A DNA stretch of 64,000 bases from Ctenosaura bakeri (Eukaryota > Chordata > Lepidosauria > Squamata > Iguanidae). The stretch spans positions 372,001 to 436,000 of the forward strand of contig CAOLHI010000962.1 in assembly GCA_948474755.1 (NCBI GenBank), written 5' to 3'. Below, piece by piece: positions 1 through 12,204 of the stretch. Positions within the stretch are counted from its first letter, which is position 1. Each line of letters begins with the position of its first letter. The position numbers and the translations under genes were made by a program. Under the pieces are notes generated by a model that was not told where the DNA came from, did not search any database, and saw only the letters and a program-made list of their open reading frames with translations.

Positions 1-239
1 AAGGGTTTATTAATGAAGAAAGAAGATTAGGGCCTATTTTTGTCATTGTTGTTGTTATCATCCCACATTTCCCCAGTCTGGCAAACAAAAGTTTCACAAA
101 ATAGAAGTTTTGATAGAATTAAAACCAGTGACAAACACAACCATTAAAAAGGAAAACAACAAATATAGATAATATAGCATACTATCAAATGCCCTTTCCC
201 CCTCAGCAATTAGTCCTCAAAGGAAACAAAAGTTGTTGA

Positions 240-590
240 AACAAAAAAGTCTTCGTTTGCCTGTGGGAAGATAGAAGGAGGGTACCGTTTGGACTGATTT
301 TGGGGTGCCTCAAACCTCCCAAAAGCACCTAAGCCAAAAGTTTGCCTTCCTGAACTCTCCTACCCTCCTACCTTCCCAAAATTCCCCAAAACCCTCCTAA
401 TTCCCCAAAAAGTTTGGAAAAATAAAGTGGGGAGAATGGTCAAAACAGCAGCTGAAAGTGACATTACATTACTTTGGTGTACTGAAATGTGCTGCTGTGG
501 CCCAGAAGGCAAGTGCAGGAAAGAAAAATAGATCCTGCCACATTTGTCTTTGCCCACCCCTGCACTACAGTAGGAACAAGGGACCAAATC
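240..590 (-). repeat. Degenerate dispersed repeat (family D), weak copy
   Basis: A segment rich in CCCAAAA/CCCCAAAA runs leads into AGTGACATTACATTAC. In reverse orientation it resembles the better copies near 48.7-49.0 kb and 50.6-51.0 kb, which share AATGGTG...GTGACATCACTT and an AATGGAGGCATTT block. Old and diverged; the family class is unknown to me. No protein evidence. Confidence 0.3.
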
Positions 591-600
591 CAGCTCAAGA

Positions 601-1650
601 CACTACAGGTTTTGTCCCTGCACCGTGGTTTTGATCCAGTTTAGGTCCCCATGAATGAATATATACTGGCAATAATTCTCTGGCATCTTAGACCAAAATC
701 TTTTCAAGTCTGCCTGAAGACCTCCTGCTACCACAAGTGCTGAATGATATTCATGTATTCACTCACATGTTCATCCTGTGCATATTGGATCTTTGAAATG
801 TTTGGTATCCTCTAACGGCAGAATCACAGATTCACAGAAAATGAGAAAGCATTTCTTTTATAGAAAAGACATAGGCTATTATAACTTTGTTGTTGATTCA
901 TCAGATACAGATATCGGTATATATCTAAACAATTATACAATGTAGCTATCCAACAAAGTTATAAAGTCTTTTTGCATATTATCACATGTCAAACAATCCC
1001 TTCTGCTGTTATGCATATGGAATTAGCTACACATTGTCTGATTCAGTAAGCTCTTATATTCTCATGGCATGGGGTAAATTCCTTGCATGCATAAAAAAAT
1101 ATGTCCAGATAGGCCTGATTTAGTGATAATGTCTAAGAAAAAAAGAGGGTAAGAACGATACAGGAATCTGGACTCAATAAGGTCCACTATATTAGCCCTC
1201 ATATTTGTTCTCTAGTTGCCTTTTTGCATTACTGATGTTGATGAAACTTACCTGGACATATATGTACAGCTCAGGAAATTACTCGATCCATTTCAGGAAG
1301 GTCAGTCTAGTTCATGAAAGATTATGCTATAATAAAATTATTAGTCTTTAATGTGTCACAAAAGTCTGTTTACAAATTACATTTCCCCAAGATATCCAAG
1401 CTGAGTAAAGTCAGAAAAGAAATTTGTAGTGTGCAAGAGAAAACTTTGTTGGCGACGTGTACAATGCATCTCTAGAAGGCCATGTGAACTTCTAGGTAAG
1501 GTAGATTTACCACTAGAAGCACTTCTGTTTCATTGAACAAAAGATGGTTTTACTCCTGCAATGTCCTGCTCAATAGTAAATTGGTAATAGTTCAGTTCCA
1601 TTTATGACTCATTAGCTAACTAGACCATTTGTATGCACAACTACCAAAAG
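601..1650. other. Unassigned AT-rich DNA
   Basis: No recognisable coding exon, repeat family, tRNA or simple repeat. Only short chance reading frames are present. Confidence 0.5.
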
Positions 1651-1696
1651 GAGGAGGAGGAGGAGGAGGAGGAGGAGGAGGAGGAGGAGGAGGAGG
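1651..1696 (+). repeat. (GGA)n microsatellite
   Basis: About 15 uninterrupted GAG/GGA units, ending at GGGGATCC. Purine-only on this strand, so it could form triplex or slipped structures. Likely length-polymorphic. Confidence 0.95.
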
Positions 1697-3069
1697 GGAT
1701 CCGAAGCAGAATTTGGGATTAGATAGGGATGAGGGATACTCACTGAAACAAATGCTGAAGGCAGCTCAGGCAGTTATTGCATACAGATGGAAAGATGAAT
1801 GAAAATGGAAGGTGGATAGACTGCAGTATTATATTTCAGAATATACTTTTTTTAAAAAAAATTCATAAAACATTAGAAAGAAAAATGGGATATATGGGTC
1901 AGTTGCAATTGGCTAAGGAGGTAATTGGTAATTGACTGAGGAGGTAAAACAAACTCATAGAAACAATTAAAGAAAGGAAAGGTACAAAATTATAACAGAT
2001 ACAACTAATATTATTTGCCAAATCAAAGGAAAGGGATCTTAAGTAAAAATTAACTTTGTTCTCTAAGGGTGGAGAGGGAGAGAGAGTGAAGGGTTATAGC
2101 ACTAATATATTTATTGGGACAATTAATTTGTTAGTTATAGGTGAAGCATTAATGGTTTTGTATTAATTGCTGGAATATTTTTTTGTATGTATAACAGTGT
2201 TAATCATTTCAATAAAAAAGTAAAAATTAAAAAAATTGTAAGTTGTTTCAAAGATTTGTATGAAAGTTATTAGAAACCTAGTCAACAGATCCCCATTCTA
2301 ATATCAGGGGGGAAAAAGTAAGAATTGTACTTGTGCTCTTTTCATACTCCTACCATTGGTTTATGTGTCAGACCAGCTTTTCCATATGTTCACAATTAGG
2401 CAGATGCTTTGTACCAAAACCTTGGCATCAAGAGGTTGCTGTAATGGCACAGTGAGATATGTCTATGGCTTATCAGACCACACAGACACATGCACAGAGG
2501 CAAAACACATAATAGTAAGAGCAGATGTTTTGCTACATTCCTATAACTATAATAATAAGCTCAAGTGCCTATGGATATTTTGGAAAAATGAAAAGCAAAA
2601 AATGCCCCATACTATTTTGTCTAGACTAACCTCAAACTGCTCACACACATTTCACTTCCTGAATGAAATCAAAAACATGACCATAAGAATTTTTTTCCAA
2701 TTTTATATAAACTAGTTGCAACCAAATAATTTTAATCATTTTTTAATATAAACTGAAGCACCGTAGAAGTTAGTGGCATGAAGATTAAGATGGCTACATG
2801 CTCAATAAATTCATTGTTCTCTACCTCAAAAGGCGGAGGTTTGCCTCACTCAGGACAGAAACCTCCTGGATCTCAAAGGAAGTTACTGCAGTTCAAATTT
2901 TATTACCTAGACTTAGCAACTCTTTGTTTCCCAGTACCCACATGGCTGAACAGGGGAATGATCTCTGCCTGCATTGATATTTCTCCAGACCATCTTAACT
3001 GACAACAACAAAAACAACATCTTAACAGGATGTAGGCCTGTGATTCTTCCATCTCATTTCCCCCCTTCT
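1697..3069. other. Unassigned; possible old LINE 3' end near 1860-2240
   Basis: The block at 1860-2240 is A/T-rich and ends CAATAAAAAAGTAAAAATT plus an A-rich tail, like the 3' end of an L1-type LINE. There is no coding remnant and no target duplication, so this is only a possibility. I see nothing supportable between 2241 and 3069. Confidence 0.25.
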
Positions 3070-3245
3070 CTTATTTGAGTTTTAACACCTTTGCCTGATG
3101 AGGAAGCCAGTGCATCTTCAAGGTTGCATGAAGTACTCTGTGCCTTTTTGGTTGGCCCAATAAAGGTATCACTGTTTTGAGGATTACGGTTGTTGTTGTA
3201 TTTTTGTTGAATGGCCAACATGACTACCCTGGATATGGGAGCTGT
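3070..3245 (+). repeat. Dispersed repeat 3' end (CTGATGAGG...GGTTGGCCCAATAAAGG type)
   Basis: The segment reads GCCTGATGAGGAAGCCAGTG, then TTGCATGAAG, then GGCCCAATAAAGGTATCA, and ends GAATGGCCAACATGACTACC. From memory this layout (GATGAAG, GCATGAA, AATAAAGGTATCA, GGCCAACAxGxCTACC) is a common reptile repeat ending. A related ending lies at 17.0-17.2 kb. Class uncertain; a Penelope-like 3' end is one possibility. Confidence 0.5.
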
Positions 3246-3559
3246 GTTACGACGGATCTCCGTACACACATGGGGTTCCAAGGCAAGAAGGAATACCAAG
3301 CAAAACCCATCATCTCACTTGCTTCTTTTCACTCTCTTCTGTGCAGAGAAAGAAATGGGTTACTATATTCTAAAGGAACAGACACAATTTTCCCAAAAGA
3401 TTATTTCTTCGGGAGGAGGGGAATGTTTGCAAGTCTGTTTGATTTTAAATATTTATTTATTTATTATTAAATAAAATATCAGTTTGCTATATATTGTATG
3501 AAAAAGCCCAGCAGATGTGAACCTGGAAAGATGAGCATTGGGGGGGAAATATACATGGA

Positions 3560-3728
3560 TTTGGTGCATTTGTTTCTTGTTTTTAAAATGCTTTTATGCT
3601 ATTTTTATGTGGTTAATTTTAATTGATTTCAATTTTTTGTGTAAATCTTTTTTAGTTGATCAAATTGGAAGCTTCTTGGGATCCCACTCTGTGAGAAAGG
3701 TGACATACAAATGCAATAAATAAATATA
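3560..3728 (+). mobile_element. LINE 3'-UTR fragment (L2/CR1-clade-like), sense
   Basis: T-rich sequence leads into GAAGCTTCTTGGGATCCCAC, then GAGAAAGGTGACATACAAATG and AATAAATAAATA. This matches the usual squamate LINE ending (CTTGGGATCCC...GAGAAAGG.GG.ATA.AAATAAATAAA). Only the 3' untranslated end is kept, as is common for 5'-truncated LINE copies. It abuts an antisense piece of what looks like the same family. Confidence 0.55.
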
Positions 3729-3739
3729 TAGGATTTTGT

Positions 3740-4238
3740 CTCAGACAATGGAATACATTTTATAGCTGCTGCTGCTGCTTCAATGGCAATTAATGTTATA
3801 TATAGATTGCCTTTCCTCAAAATTTGGACTAAGATTACAAATAAAAATAAAAATAATATAGCTAAAATATATAAAAGATAAACATTAAAATAGAATTAAA
3901 CATTTTATAATACCTAATTTAACACACACAATTAAATATTTAAGAAGTCATTAAAACACTGCAATTAAAAACAGTATAGCTTCATCTTAAAAGCTCTTTC
4001 TTTGAAAAAAGAAAAACGCTTCAGGTCTAAAACCCGTCAGAATCAAAAAAGGCTTTGCCAATTGACAGAAGGATAGCAAGGTGGGGTGACATTGTAGCAT
4101 TTCTGGGAAGGGAGTTACAGTGCCTAGGGGCAGCCACTGAAGAAGCCCCATCTCACATCCCAGCCAGCTGTGCCCATGGAGGCAGAGAGATTGAGAAAAG
4201 GGCCTTTCCTGAGGATCTCAGGGTTATATGGGAAGATA
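3740..4238 (-). mobile_element. LINE 3' region (L2/CR1-clade-like), antisense
   Basis: An A-rich block with ATTAAAAxAxT runs is followed by GGGAAGGGAGTTACAGTGCC, GGGGCAGCCACTGAAGAAGC and CCCATCTCACATCCCAGCC. Read on the minus strand this is the LINE segment just before the 3'-UTR (GGCTGCTCCC..GGAATTCCCTCCC in the usual form). The copy at 8995-9475 has the same order and strand. Heavily mutated, no open frame. MITE A1 begins directly at its right edge. Confidence 0.5.
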
Positions 4239-4240
4239 TA

Positions 4241-4587
4241 GGCCTTTTCGCATGCAGTTTCTGTAGCGTGAGGGCCCCTTGAGCGTCGCATTTTCTTATT
4301 ATTTTCAGCTCTAAGCCGAAAATACTACACAATGCTCCCGGGGCCCCCGCGCACTTACCTGCGTGCAGTGCGTTGAACGAGCCGGGCCGGTCGCGCTTCC
4401 TCCCCCAGCGCAGCCTACAGCTCCCAGACTGTGCTGAGGAAGGAAGGGGCGGGGCGCTAGCGCGATGGTCACACTACCAGGAAGCGACCTGCGGGACAAA
4501 GGAGCGGGGAAGCGGCAGTGTTCCGGATGAGGCTTTTCGCGTGAGACGCCCTCCCCAGTTGCGCAAATGGGTAATGTGCGAAAAGCC
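4241..4587 (+). mobile_element. MITE family A, copy A1 (CpG-rich)
   Basis: Starts GGCCTTTTCGCATGCAG and ends GTGCGAAAAGCC, inverted ends of the GGCC..TTTCYGCAC type. The interior carries the family-A blocks ATTTTCAGCTCTAAGCCGAAA, GCACTTACCTGCGTGC and GCGCAGCC...CCCAGACTGTGCTGAGG. Very GC- and CpG-rich against an AT-rich background. The flanking 3-mers (ATA and TCA) do not match, so this copy is older or damaged. It has no coding capacity. The sequence resembles a CpG island but is best explained as a transposon. Confidence 0.8.
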
Positions 4588-6191
4588 TCATAGTCTGTCA
4601 GATAGATTTAAGAGATATTGGGTTGTGTAGTGAAAACAACAACCACCACCACCACCGCATCTTGAACTGTGCCGGGAAACAGTCCAATGGAGTTGTTGTA
4701 ACAGGTGAGTCATATGGTCTCCGTAACCCCCACCAGTTAACACTCCAACTGAAACTCTTTGTACCATCTGAAGTTTTTGAATACTCTTTCAAGGCAGAGT
4801 ACATCCAAACTGTGAAATGGATGTTGCACTGAGACAGTGAGGCTGGACATGTGTTTGTGTTGAATGTGGGTCACAACTTTAATGCAAATATATTGTATCG
4901 TAACTAACTAAATCTATCTACAATATGCATATCCATGAGGTAGATTCATAAGCAAGTAAACACATAAGTCAAGTATATCCCAGTACGTTAGAGGAGACAC
5001 AGCACCCAGCAGTTACAAGAAGCAGAAAATGCACAGGCAGGGCTATCTGACTGGGGTTGAATCCATTATCACCCAGTGGGAATTCATTCGCCACCAATTG
5101 GATGATGTAGTACACTTGCATCTACCCTGACTACACATCCCCCACCCACCTTTGACTCATTTTTCCCAGAGAGCCAGAAGGCCTACATATATGCTTGCCC
5201 AACTCTCATCTGAAATCTCACAAGAGCATGATCTGATGTGAAATCACACCAGATACTGTTTCAAGTCCCACAATGGCCCTACCATTACAAGACTTGGCTC
5301 AGTCTGCTCCAAGCAGATGCTCAGCACACCGCTCCCCCTCCCCACAATGGCAGGATGGGCATCCTTTCTCAATAGGTGTGTATGACTACATCTATGCAAA
5401 AATATTTGCATGAAGAGGAAAATGTTAGAAATACCTCTTCAAACTATTCTAGCAGGAAAAAAAAGTTCATAGGTATTATCTGTCAACTAAGAAAAGGGTT
5501 TTATTTTGGTCTTGAGTTTCGGTAAAATGGTAAATTTTGTTGCTTTTATTTAACTTCTATTACCTATTACCTACTGAGGTAAGGCAGCATTCAGTACCAC
5601 ATCTGTTTTAAAAAAACTACGTCCCTAATATAAGCCCTGGATCTGCCAGGAGCTGTATAATCTAAAAAAGTAACTTCTCAAAGCATTGCTCCTGGGTTCT
5701 TTGGAAGAAGTGGCAACATCTGATGGAGAAAGAAAAATAGCTGAGGAAAAATGAAATCTAAAACATATACTCTGTAATCAAATAGTTCTTCATAGTTTTC
5801 TTGCATACTTTTCCATTCACTTTACTGGACGGAAAGACTTTCCAAAGGCAAAAGGATTTGCATATATGACCTCCATAAACATATGAGAAGTGGATTGCCA
5901 ATACAGATCCCGATCTAGTGATATCTAGTGATACTTAAAGCAGAGCTGCTGAAAACGTTAGTTCCTTAATTTAGCTATTACTTATTTATCCTGCTGCTTT
6001 ATGTATGATGAAGCCCAGATCCAGCCCAATATTACTAGGTGCTGAATGCTATTATACAAAAATATTTAATGTATATCTGTCAAATATTAAGAAAAATAAC
6101 TTAGGTAATACTGAAAACCAAAATTCAGAAAGGACTAGGAAGCCAATTTCTTTCTGTTTATTAGTTGCTTGGAGTATTAAGTTCCATGTGA
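4588..6191. other. Unassigned non-coding DNA
   Basis: Mixed-composition DNA with no recognised repeat, exon or RNA gene. Confidence 0.5.
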
Positions 6192-6610
6192 GAGCCAGTG
6201 TGGTGTAGTGGTTTGAGTATTGGATTACAAGTCTGGAGCCCAGAGTTCAAATCTCCGCTTGGCTATGGAAACTCATTGGGTGATTGCGGGCAAGTTACAC
6301 TATCCCAGTCTTGGAGGAAGGCAAAGACAGCATCTCTCTGAACAAAATTTGCCAAGAAAACCGCATGGTAGGGCTGCCTTTAGTCACAGGCCTGTGACAC
6401 TGTTAAAGTGCTGTTATTCCACTTTCAACATCCTGTCTGTGGAATTCTGGGGTTTATAGGTTACTAAGGCCCAAGAGCTCTCTGGCTGAGAATTCTAAAT
6501 GCCCTGCCCTAAACTGCGAAACCCAGGATTCCACAGAATGTTGAAAGTGGAATAATAGCACTATAAGAGTGTAGCGTGGAAATGACCAGAAACAGTTTTA
6601 AGCCACAAAA
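6192..6610 (+). mobile_element. tRNA-derived SINE (Sauria type), split by a MITE
   Basis: The head is GAGCCAGTGTGGTGTAGTGG, followed by a B-box-like GTTCAAATCTC, then TGGGTGATTGCGGGCAAGTT and GCCAAGAAAACCGCATGGTA. The body breaks at 6388, where a palindromic MITE (6389-6587) sits. The SINE tail resumes after it as GAAACAGTTTTAAGCCACA, equivalent to the usual GGAAACGACTTGAAGGCACA. The A box is degenerate and this is not a functional tRNA gene. Confidence 0.85.
6389..6587. mobile_element. Palindromic MITE family P, inside a SINE
   Basis: A fold-back element: GTTATTCCACTTTCAACATC on the left mirrors GATGTTGAAAGTGGAATAA on the right (read GAATGTTGAAAGTGGAATAA here), with GGAATTCTGGGGTTTATAGG facing AACCCAGGATTCCACAG. 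The left end is slightly shortened (GGCCTGTGACACTG); the right end is GTGGAAATGACC. Flanking 3-mers ACA and AGA nearly match. It interrupts the SINE near its 3' end, so it is younger than that SINE. Confidence 0.85.
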
Positions 6611-8765
6611 TGACAATATTAAGTTCTACATGAGAAACATACTAAAATTACTTTTCATTTTTGAAGTATATTTTTATCTTCCTGTCTCATTCCCTTTTTC
6701 ATCATTTCTCTTTTCCTCACAGCAACCCATTGTACCAAGGAGAGATCTGATGCACATAAAAGCCAGCCTAAGTTTTGGCGAGAGGTTTCATGTGATCACA
6801 GGATCTGCCCAAGGGCAGTGCTGGAGAAAACTCTGTGTTCCAACTGCAGAATCCCAAGCCACACAAACCATTGCCTCTACAAAATACTTAGTACAGACCG
6901 TTTTGATCTCACCATAGAAGGCAGTGTAATAATTAGTACCATTGTGGAAAGATTATAGAAATAAAAGTAAATGTAAACACACCCTCTTAAAAACCAAGAT
7001 TGTACCTGATTGTTAGGCAAAATATTATTGCTAAGCAAAATGGGTTTGACTTATGAGAGATCTGTATTTCTCTCTTCCTTCAACCACTAGTAAAGCCTCA
7101 CTATATGCAAGTGCTTATTATTTTTATTTAACTGTGTTTTCTCTATGCAGTGTTCAAAAATTTCAAAATTAGATTGTGGTCCAGTCTGTAATTTGAAATC
7201 AGTTTCACTGAACACAATGAGATGTACATTCATGAAACTGTTTTTAAAATCACAAGTCCTAGAATTCTACCAATTCATCTGCTTCAACATTTTAATCCAG
7301 AAAGGTAGTGATTAGCAGAAGCACAGAAAAAGGGCAGTACATGCCAGAAAATATTATTGCATCCAATGTTACCCACCTACTAGCAAAACAGACACTTCAG
7401 CAGAATCGATTCCTCTCCTCTGGCCTGTGGGGATCCTCTGGAGGAGATCCAGAGAACACAGGAGGAAGCACTGAATGGAAAGGAAAGGCTAGTCCTCTTG
7501 CATGGTATTGGATGGAATCCTACATAATCACCAGCACTTGAAAAACTTTTCTTAAAGATGACAATTTCCAGAATCCCCAGCCAGAAGGCCCTGGTGACCT
7601 GTAGCTGTAAATTATGATTTAATGGCAAATATTTGGGATTTGGGGATCACTTGAAATTTATGATCCTTAAAAAAGCTTTGACATGTCAGGTTGAGAGTTT
7701 GTTGAACAAAATCTTTCTCTGTCAAATAATAGCCATGTTGGGCCATAGAAGAAATGAGGTCATAAAATAGTGTGCAATAGAGTTCACTCACTCCCCTCAT
7801 ACTTTCAAATATTTTACGTGGACCCAATAAAATAAAATTTATCTATGGTGTATTTTGCTTGCATTTTGGTTCTCCTCCTGCATAGTCCCCTATTGTTTCA
7901 GGGAGGAAGCTGAGAAGGAACTACTACTCTGAAAATTACTGCCTGTGAACAAAGTAAGTCAGCAAAAAAGTTTCAATAGGTCTGAATGGGACCTTTTTCC
8001 TAACCTGAACTGCTGTGTATGTGTGTTTGCAAGGTAGTAGCTGGAAAGGGAGGCTTAATCCACCCCTCCCTGCATGTTACAACTTTTCACAAAACTTGTT
8101 CTATTCTGACATAGCAATTTGGTCATGGCAATTTAGTATGTAAATATTGCACTCTGTTGTTCTCTTGTATCGGGCTGATGGTCACTCTCCTGTTTAATGC
8201 TCCTGTTTAACATACTAGCCACCACATAATGAGTTCTCTAAGCGTTCTGGCAAGCTCTAGCTTTTGTCAAAAGGCATTTGAGACTACCCAGCTTGATGAA
8301 GACCAGCACTGTTTGAAAGGCAGTCTGGGAAAGCTAGTATGTAAACACAACTTTCCCTCCACCACCACACCAATTTTCTCTTTCCCTCTTTTTTATGTGA
8401 ACTGCATAGTATTTTCTATTTGCTAGTATGCTGGGGGTGTGTGTGTCTGAAGCACAGGGACTTCTGTTTTACGTGCTGTTTTATCCAGAAAGAAATAAAC
8501 AAGGCTTGCTTAGGATGGCTGTAACAAACTATGTCTGTACCTTCACAATCTGGTAGCTGAGTGATTCCTCCCCACCCACCTGAGAGGCTAGCATAGAATG
8601 ACTGCCAATTATGAGAGCTTGGGGGGAAAAAAACTCTGCTAAACCAATGGCAAAAACACAATGAAACTTGTTTTGCATGCGTGATGCCATGTAATGAAGT
8701 GATCCAGCATAACAAGTGTAATTGAAAAATCACAGCTGCAACAAGCAGCAACAATTGTTTGTGAT
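6611..8765. other. Unassigned non-coding DNA
   Basis: No exon, RNA gene or recognised repeat family. Reading frames such as those near 7.3-7.6 and 8.4-8.75 kb show no domain or codon pattern I recognise. Confidence 0.5.
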
Positions 8766-8769
8766 GGAC

Positions 8770-8995
8770 AATGTGATTTCTTTTTAAAAAAGCTAAGTAA
8801 GACTCCTGCTTAGTAAAAGTGAGGCTGTAGTGCCATTCATGTTTATTAAACTCATCACAGTGTCTGTGTGTGCTTAACCAAAGAGCTTAGATATTCTGAG
8901 GAAGGGCCGTTGTTGCTACTGAATAGCTGCACAGCTATTGTTCCTGAAATGAATCTCTATCTGTGATTATTCCAGCTATACACTAATTAGTTGTG
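8770..8995. promoter_or_regulatory. Candidate conserved non-coding block
   Basis: Single-copy-looking sequence with balanced composition and homeodomain-like motifs, for example CACTAATTAG near 8983 and TTTATTAAACTCATC. It lacks repeat signatures and stands between decayed repeats. This is an impression from sequence texture only; I cannot align it to another species. Confidence 0.25.
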
Positions 8996-9475
8996 GTGGT
9001 TTTCATTTATATCCCGCCTTCCTCCCAACAATCAGACTTAAGATGGCTAACAACATATTTAAAACAATACAGATTAAAACTATACACACATTTTGATAAA
9101 AGTATAAAGTCGTTTATATCTAAAAAGCAATTAAACAATGTATCAGGTTAAAACATTAAGAACATTAACAGTCATTAAAAGATTATAAAGACCATAAAAA
9201 AACAAAGCACAGCACATCATTAAAAGCCCACCCTGTTCAGTTTCCAAAACTTGGCTGCACAAGGATGTTTTCAGTTGCTGACAGTAGTTCAAAGAGGGAG
9301 CTACCCTGGTACCCCTTGGGAGGAGTTCTAAAGACAGGAATAGCCACCGCGAAGGCCTTCTACCTTATTCCCACCAAACAAGCCTGAGAAGGTGATGGGA
9401 TAGAGAGAATGGCTTCTCCAGATGTTCTTAAAGCTTTAAGGGAAAAGACTCACCAGATATGGAAAGATGTAAAAC
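8996..9475 (-). mobile_element. LINE 3' region (L2/CR1-clade-like), antisense
   Basis: Begins TTTATATCCCGCCTTCCTCC, the reverse complement of the standard LINE ending GGAGGAAGGCGGGATATAAA. A/T-rich 3'-UTR follows, then GGGAGGAGTTCTAAAGACAG and ATAGCCACCGCGAAGGCCTT, which is coding-end sequence in reverse. Same order and strand as the 3.74-4.24 kb copy. No open frame; an old 5'-truncated copy. Confidence 0.65.
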
Positions 9476-9479
9476 TTGT

Positions 9480-10330
9480 AGTAGTTTTTTTTCCTTTTAA
9501 AAAATGTAATTTATTAAACAGAGAGATACAGAAAAAGAAATACAAACTAATAATCTAAGAAACAATACAAAAAAGACTAAACATATAGAAAAACCCTAAA
9601 TAAAGCTAAAAATAACTAAAAACCCCTACAAATAGCAAAAAAATGGTTCCCACCCTTGTTGCAAACAATTCTTATTACTCAAGAAGTTACACCCATCTAT
9701 TAATTCTTTCATTTTGTACCAGTTATTACTTGTTGCTAAGTATTTATCATCACAGTTACTTACCTACATACATAGTTAGTTACTAATACTTATATACCAA
9801 TCACTTATAAAAGTTAATAGGATCTATCAAAAAGTAATGCTAATCCATATAGAAAATGACCTTCCAAAGCAACAATGAGAACACATCATTTAATCCCAAT
9901 TTTACACTTCTCATGTAATAATATAAATTTTGGATTTGAAATTTAAAACTTATTATCATCAGATTACCTTCATTCTTTTCTCCATTTAACCAAAAGTTCT
10001 GTTTATCTTTGTTGATCCTGTGGATAAACATTTATGTCACTTTCCCTTTAGGGATAAAGAAAATTACTGAATACAATAAGCACAATTAAGAAAGAAAACA
10101 ATTCTCGTCACCAATATAGAATAACCTAATATTTATCTGTTCCCTTATATTTCATTTACTATATATGAACTCATAATTTTGAACTTATTTAATGTAAAAC
10201 TTATAGTACTGAAGGGTTATTCTGGCAACCACAAAGGACACCATTTGGAAAAGCTCCACTTCATACATTCACAAATTAAAGAGCCTGAAAAAGTTATTTT
10301 TTGGGAGTACCAATACCAGAATCCCACAAC
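9480..10330 (-). repeat. AT-rich region, possible antisense LINE 3'-UTR
   Basis: Starts CCTTTTAAAAAATGTAATTTATTAAACAG and stays A/T-rich with many short A runs. Read in reverse it ends in an AATAAATTACATTTTTT-like tail, as L1-type 3' ends do. No coding remnant confirms this. The alternative is ordinary AT-rich intergenic DNA. Confidence 0.25.
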
Positions 10331-10616
10331 CAGCACAGAAAATTTATAAACTGGCTCTTGAGAACAAAACAAAAACAAAACAAACAAACATAAAAACCTC
10401 CCACAAAACCAGCAAATGAGGAGAACATGGGATTATAATCCATAGATTATATTGTACCATACACATAGCATTACACACTATTCTAGTGTACTGTGAGAAC
10501 TGGACTCTCCTAACTGAGAACAAACAGGAATGGTAGGCAAAAGTGTGTACTTGTTTTACTGCCTTCACTGGCTTTATCTGCATAAATGGCATAGTCAGCC
10601 TTGTCATGGGGCAGAA

Positions 10617-10648
10617 TGAAGAAGGGACCTCAGGCAATGGATGCTAGT
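10617..10648 (+). repeat. Left arm of a perfect 32-bp inverted repeat
   Basis: Starts TGAAGAAGGGACCTCAGGCA. It is the exact reverse complement of 12723-12754, with 2074 bp between the arms. Outside both arms GGCAG/CTGCC also pairs, after a 2-nt offset. Could be the termini of an unknown element or two opposed fragments of one dispersed repeat. Confidence 0.85.
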
Positions 10649-12204
10649 GGCTGGAAAGCAATGCCATTGTTCCTGAGCCTCTTGTCCATTCCCATCTGTT
10701 GGAGGATGGAGCCGTATGTGTCATCCTGCCTGCACTGCCTCATCAAAACTACCCTGCCACACTCAGGTGTGGTCAAATCCAAATGGGGCAAAAGTTAGAT
10801 TAACTGTGCCAGATATATTACTAGTGTTCCCACATTTAAGCTCTCTATTCACATGATGTGGGAGGAAGAAGTTATTTTTCATAGTCAGTTTTGTGGTCTT
10901 GTACCATTGCCAGCACATTTGTTTTCACTGCAGTTACTTCTTTGGGAGTGTTTGTTGTCCTGGATTGCCTCATTCCTTTTGTGTTAGTGACACTGAGACC
11001 TCATTAGCAGAGTCCTGCTGATCCCTACATTTCCTGATCAACTTTTCTTCTTCTTTTTTTTTGCACATGCAGCCTGCCACACTATGTGAGCCATCCTTCA
11101 ATAGTACTGCAGCAACATGTCCTGGCTCTTCCCACTGTCATTACCTCCCTTGCTTGGTCTCTACCTCTCCCCTCTTCTGTCCCTTTCCTCATGAAGTTGT
11201 CATGATTGAGCTTTGCTTCAAAAGGACAGCTGAAAACTGTCCAAATGATTGTTTGACCAGTCAGGGCCACATTTCCTGGCTCTCCTTTTGGGTGCAGGAG
11301 GGAGCAGGGTTATTTCCCAGGAAGGATTGGTGTATCTGTGTTGAGAGTGTATGTATTTTCTCAGGACTTCTTTCCCCTGGATATTTGTCTGTGCCCTTTC
11401 TCTCTTGTCTGCATGTTAAAGTGAGGGGTGGGAAGGATTTTAGAGACTCAAGCTTCATACAATCAAGTTCTTTTCAGTGTTGTAATACTCTCCAAATTCA
11501 CAATCCATTGGCCTTTTTTTCTTTTTCTTTACAAGTTCCCATGTTTAGCTGCTAGTCACAGTGATTGTCAATGCATTTAAGGAGAGGAGAGGGATTGCTT
11601 TGAGAAATCATACAGTGGAGGAAGCTGGAGACGGTCAAGCCAACCTTTCTAACTCTGCCACATTGTCTGCACCCTGCTTGGCTGGTCCAGTCCATTACCC
11701 CTTAGCTCTCCAGGGCAGAGAGGAGAGGCTGTGTGAAATGTAGATGTGTATAAATGTGTCTGTGTGCATACATGCATTTCCTCCTTTTTGCCCATGAGAA
11801 AGAGAATATCGACTAAGCTGAAGCAAATTTTTCACTCCCCTGTCACTGGGGGGAAGTGAACTCTGTGTGCCTAAGTCAAAGTGCCAGTGAGGTTTAACAG
11901 AAAGCTTTGCAACAGATTTTAAAAATTCTAAGTAAGGAGGATTACTTCAGGCAAGCAAGTAATGTGGGAGGGAATGTGGGCAGACAGTTATAGTAGTGGC
12001 AGACCCACAGGGTCTTCACACAGGATTACTCATACTTCTAACCATTCCGGCTTTGAGAGAACTGAAACAATTGAAAGAGTATGTGAAAGATTATAGGCCA
12101 CATGTTGCAAGAACAAAGGAAATTGTTTTGAGAAGTACCGCAAATAGCTACATCAGATTATTGTGAAACGGGGAAAAAATGCTGAAGCATTTCAACTACA
12201 GAAA
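10649..12204. other. Unassigned DNA between the inverted-repeat arms
   Basis: It holds a 164-codon reading frame at 11061-11555 (plus strand), rich in Ser, Cys and Phe, with no domain, transposase motif or homologue I recognise. I treat it as a chance frame. No repeat family identified. Confidence 0.45.

Noticed and set aside
4300..4560. CpG island or gene promoter
   Set aside because: The same GC-rich sequence recurs at 49.4, 60.5 and 62.7 kb with transposon ends, so it is a MITE.
6192..6270. Functional tRNA gene (also at 13454, 45196, 46022)
   Set aside because: Only the tRNA-like head of a SINE: degenerate A box, no foldable cloverleaf, followed by a SINE body and CAA-type tail.
11061..11555. 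164-codon frame between the 32-bp inverted repeats, considered as a transposase
   Set aside because: No DDE/D motif spacing, zinc finger or helix-turn-helix that I can see; Ser/Cys/Phe-rich and probably chance.
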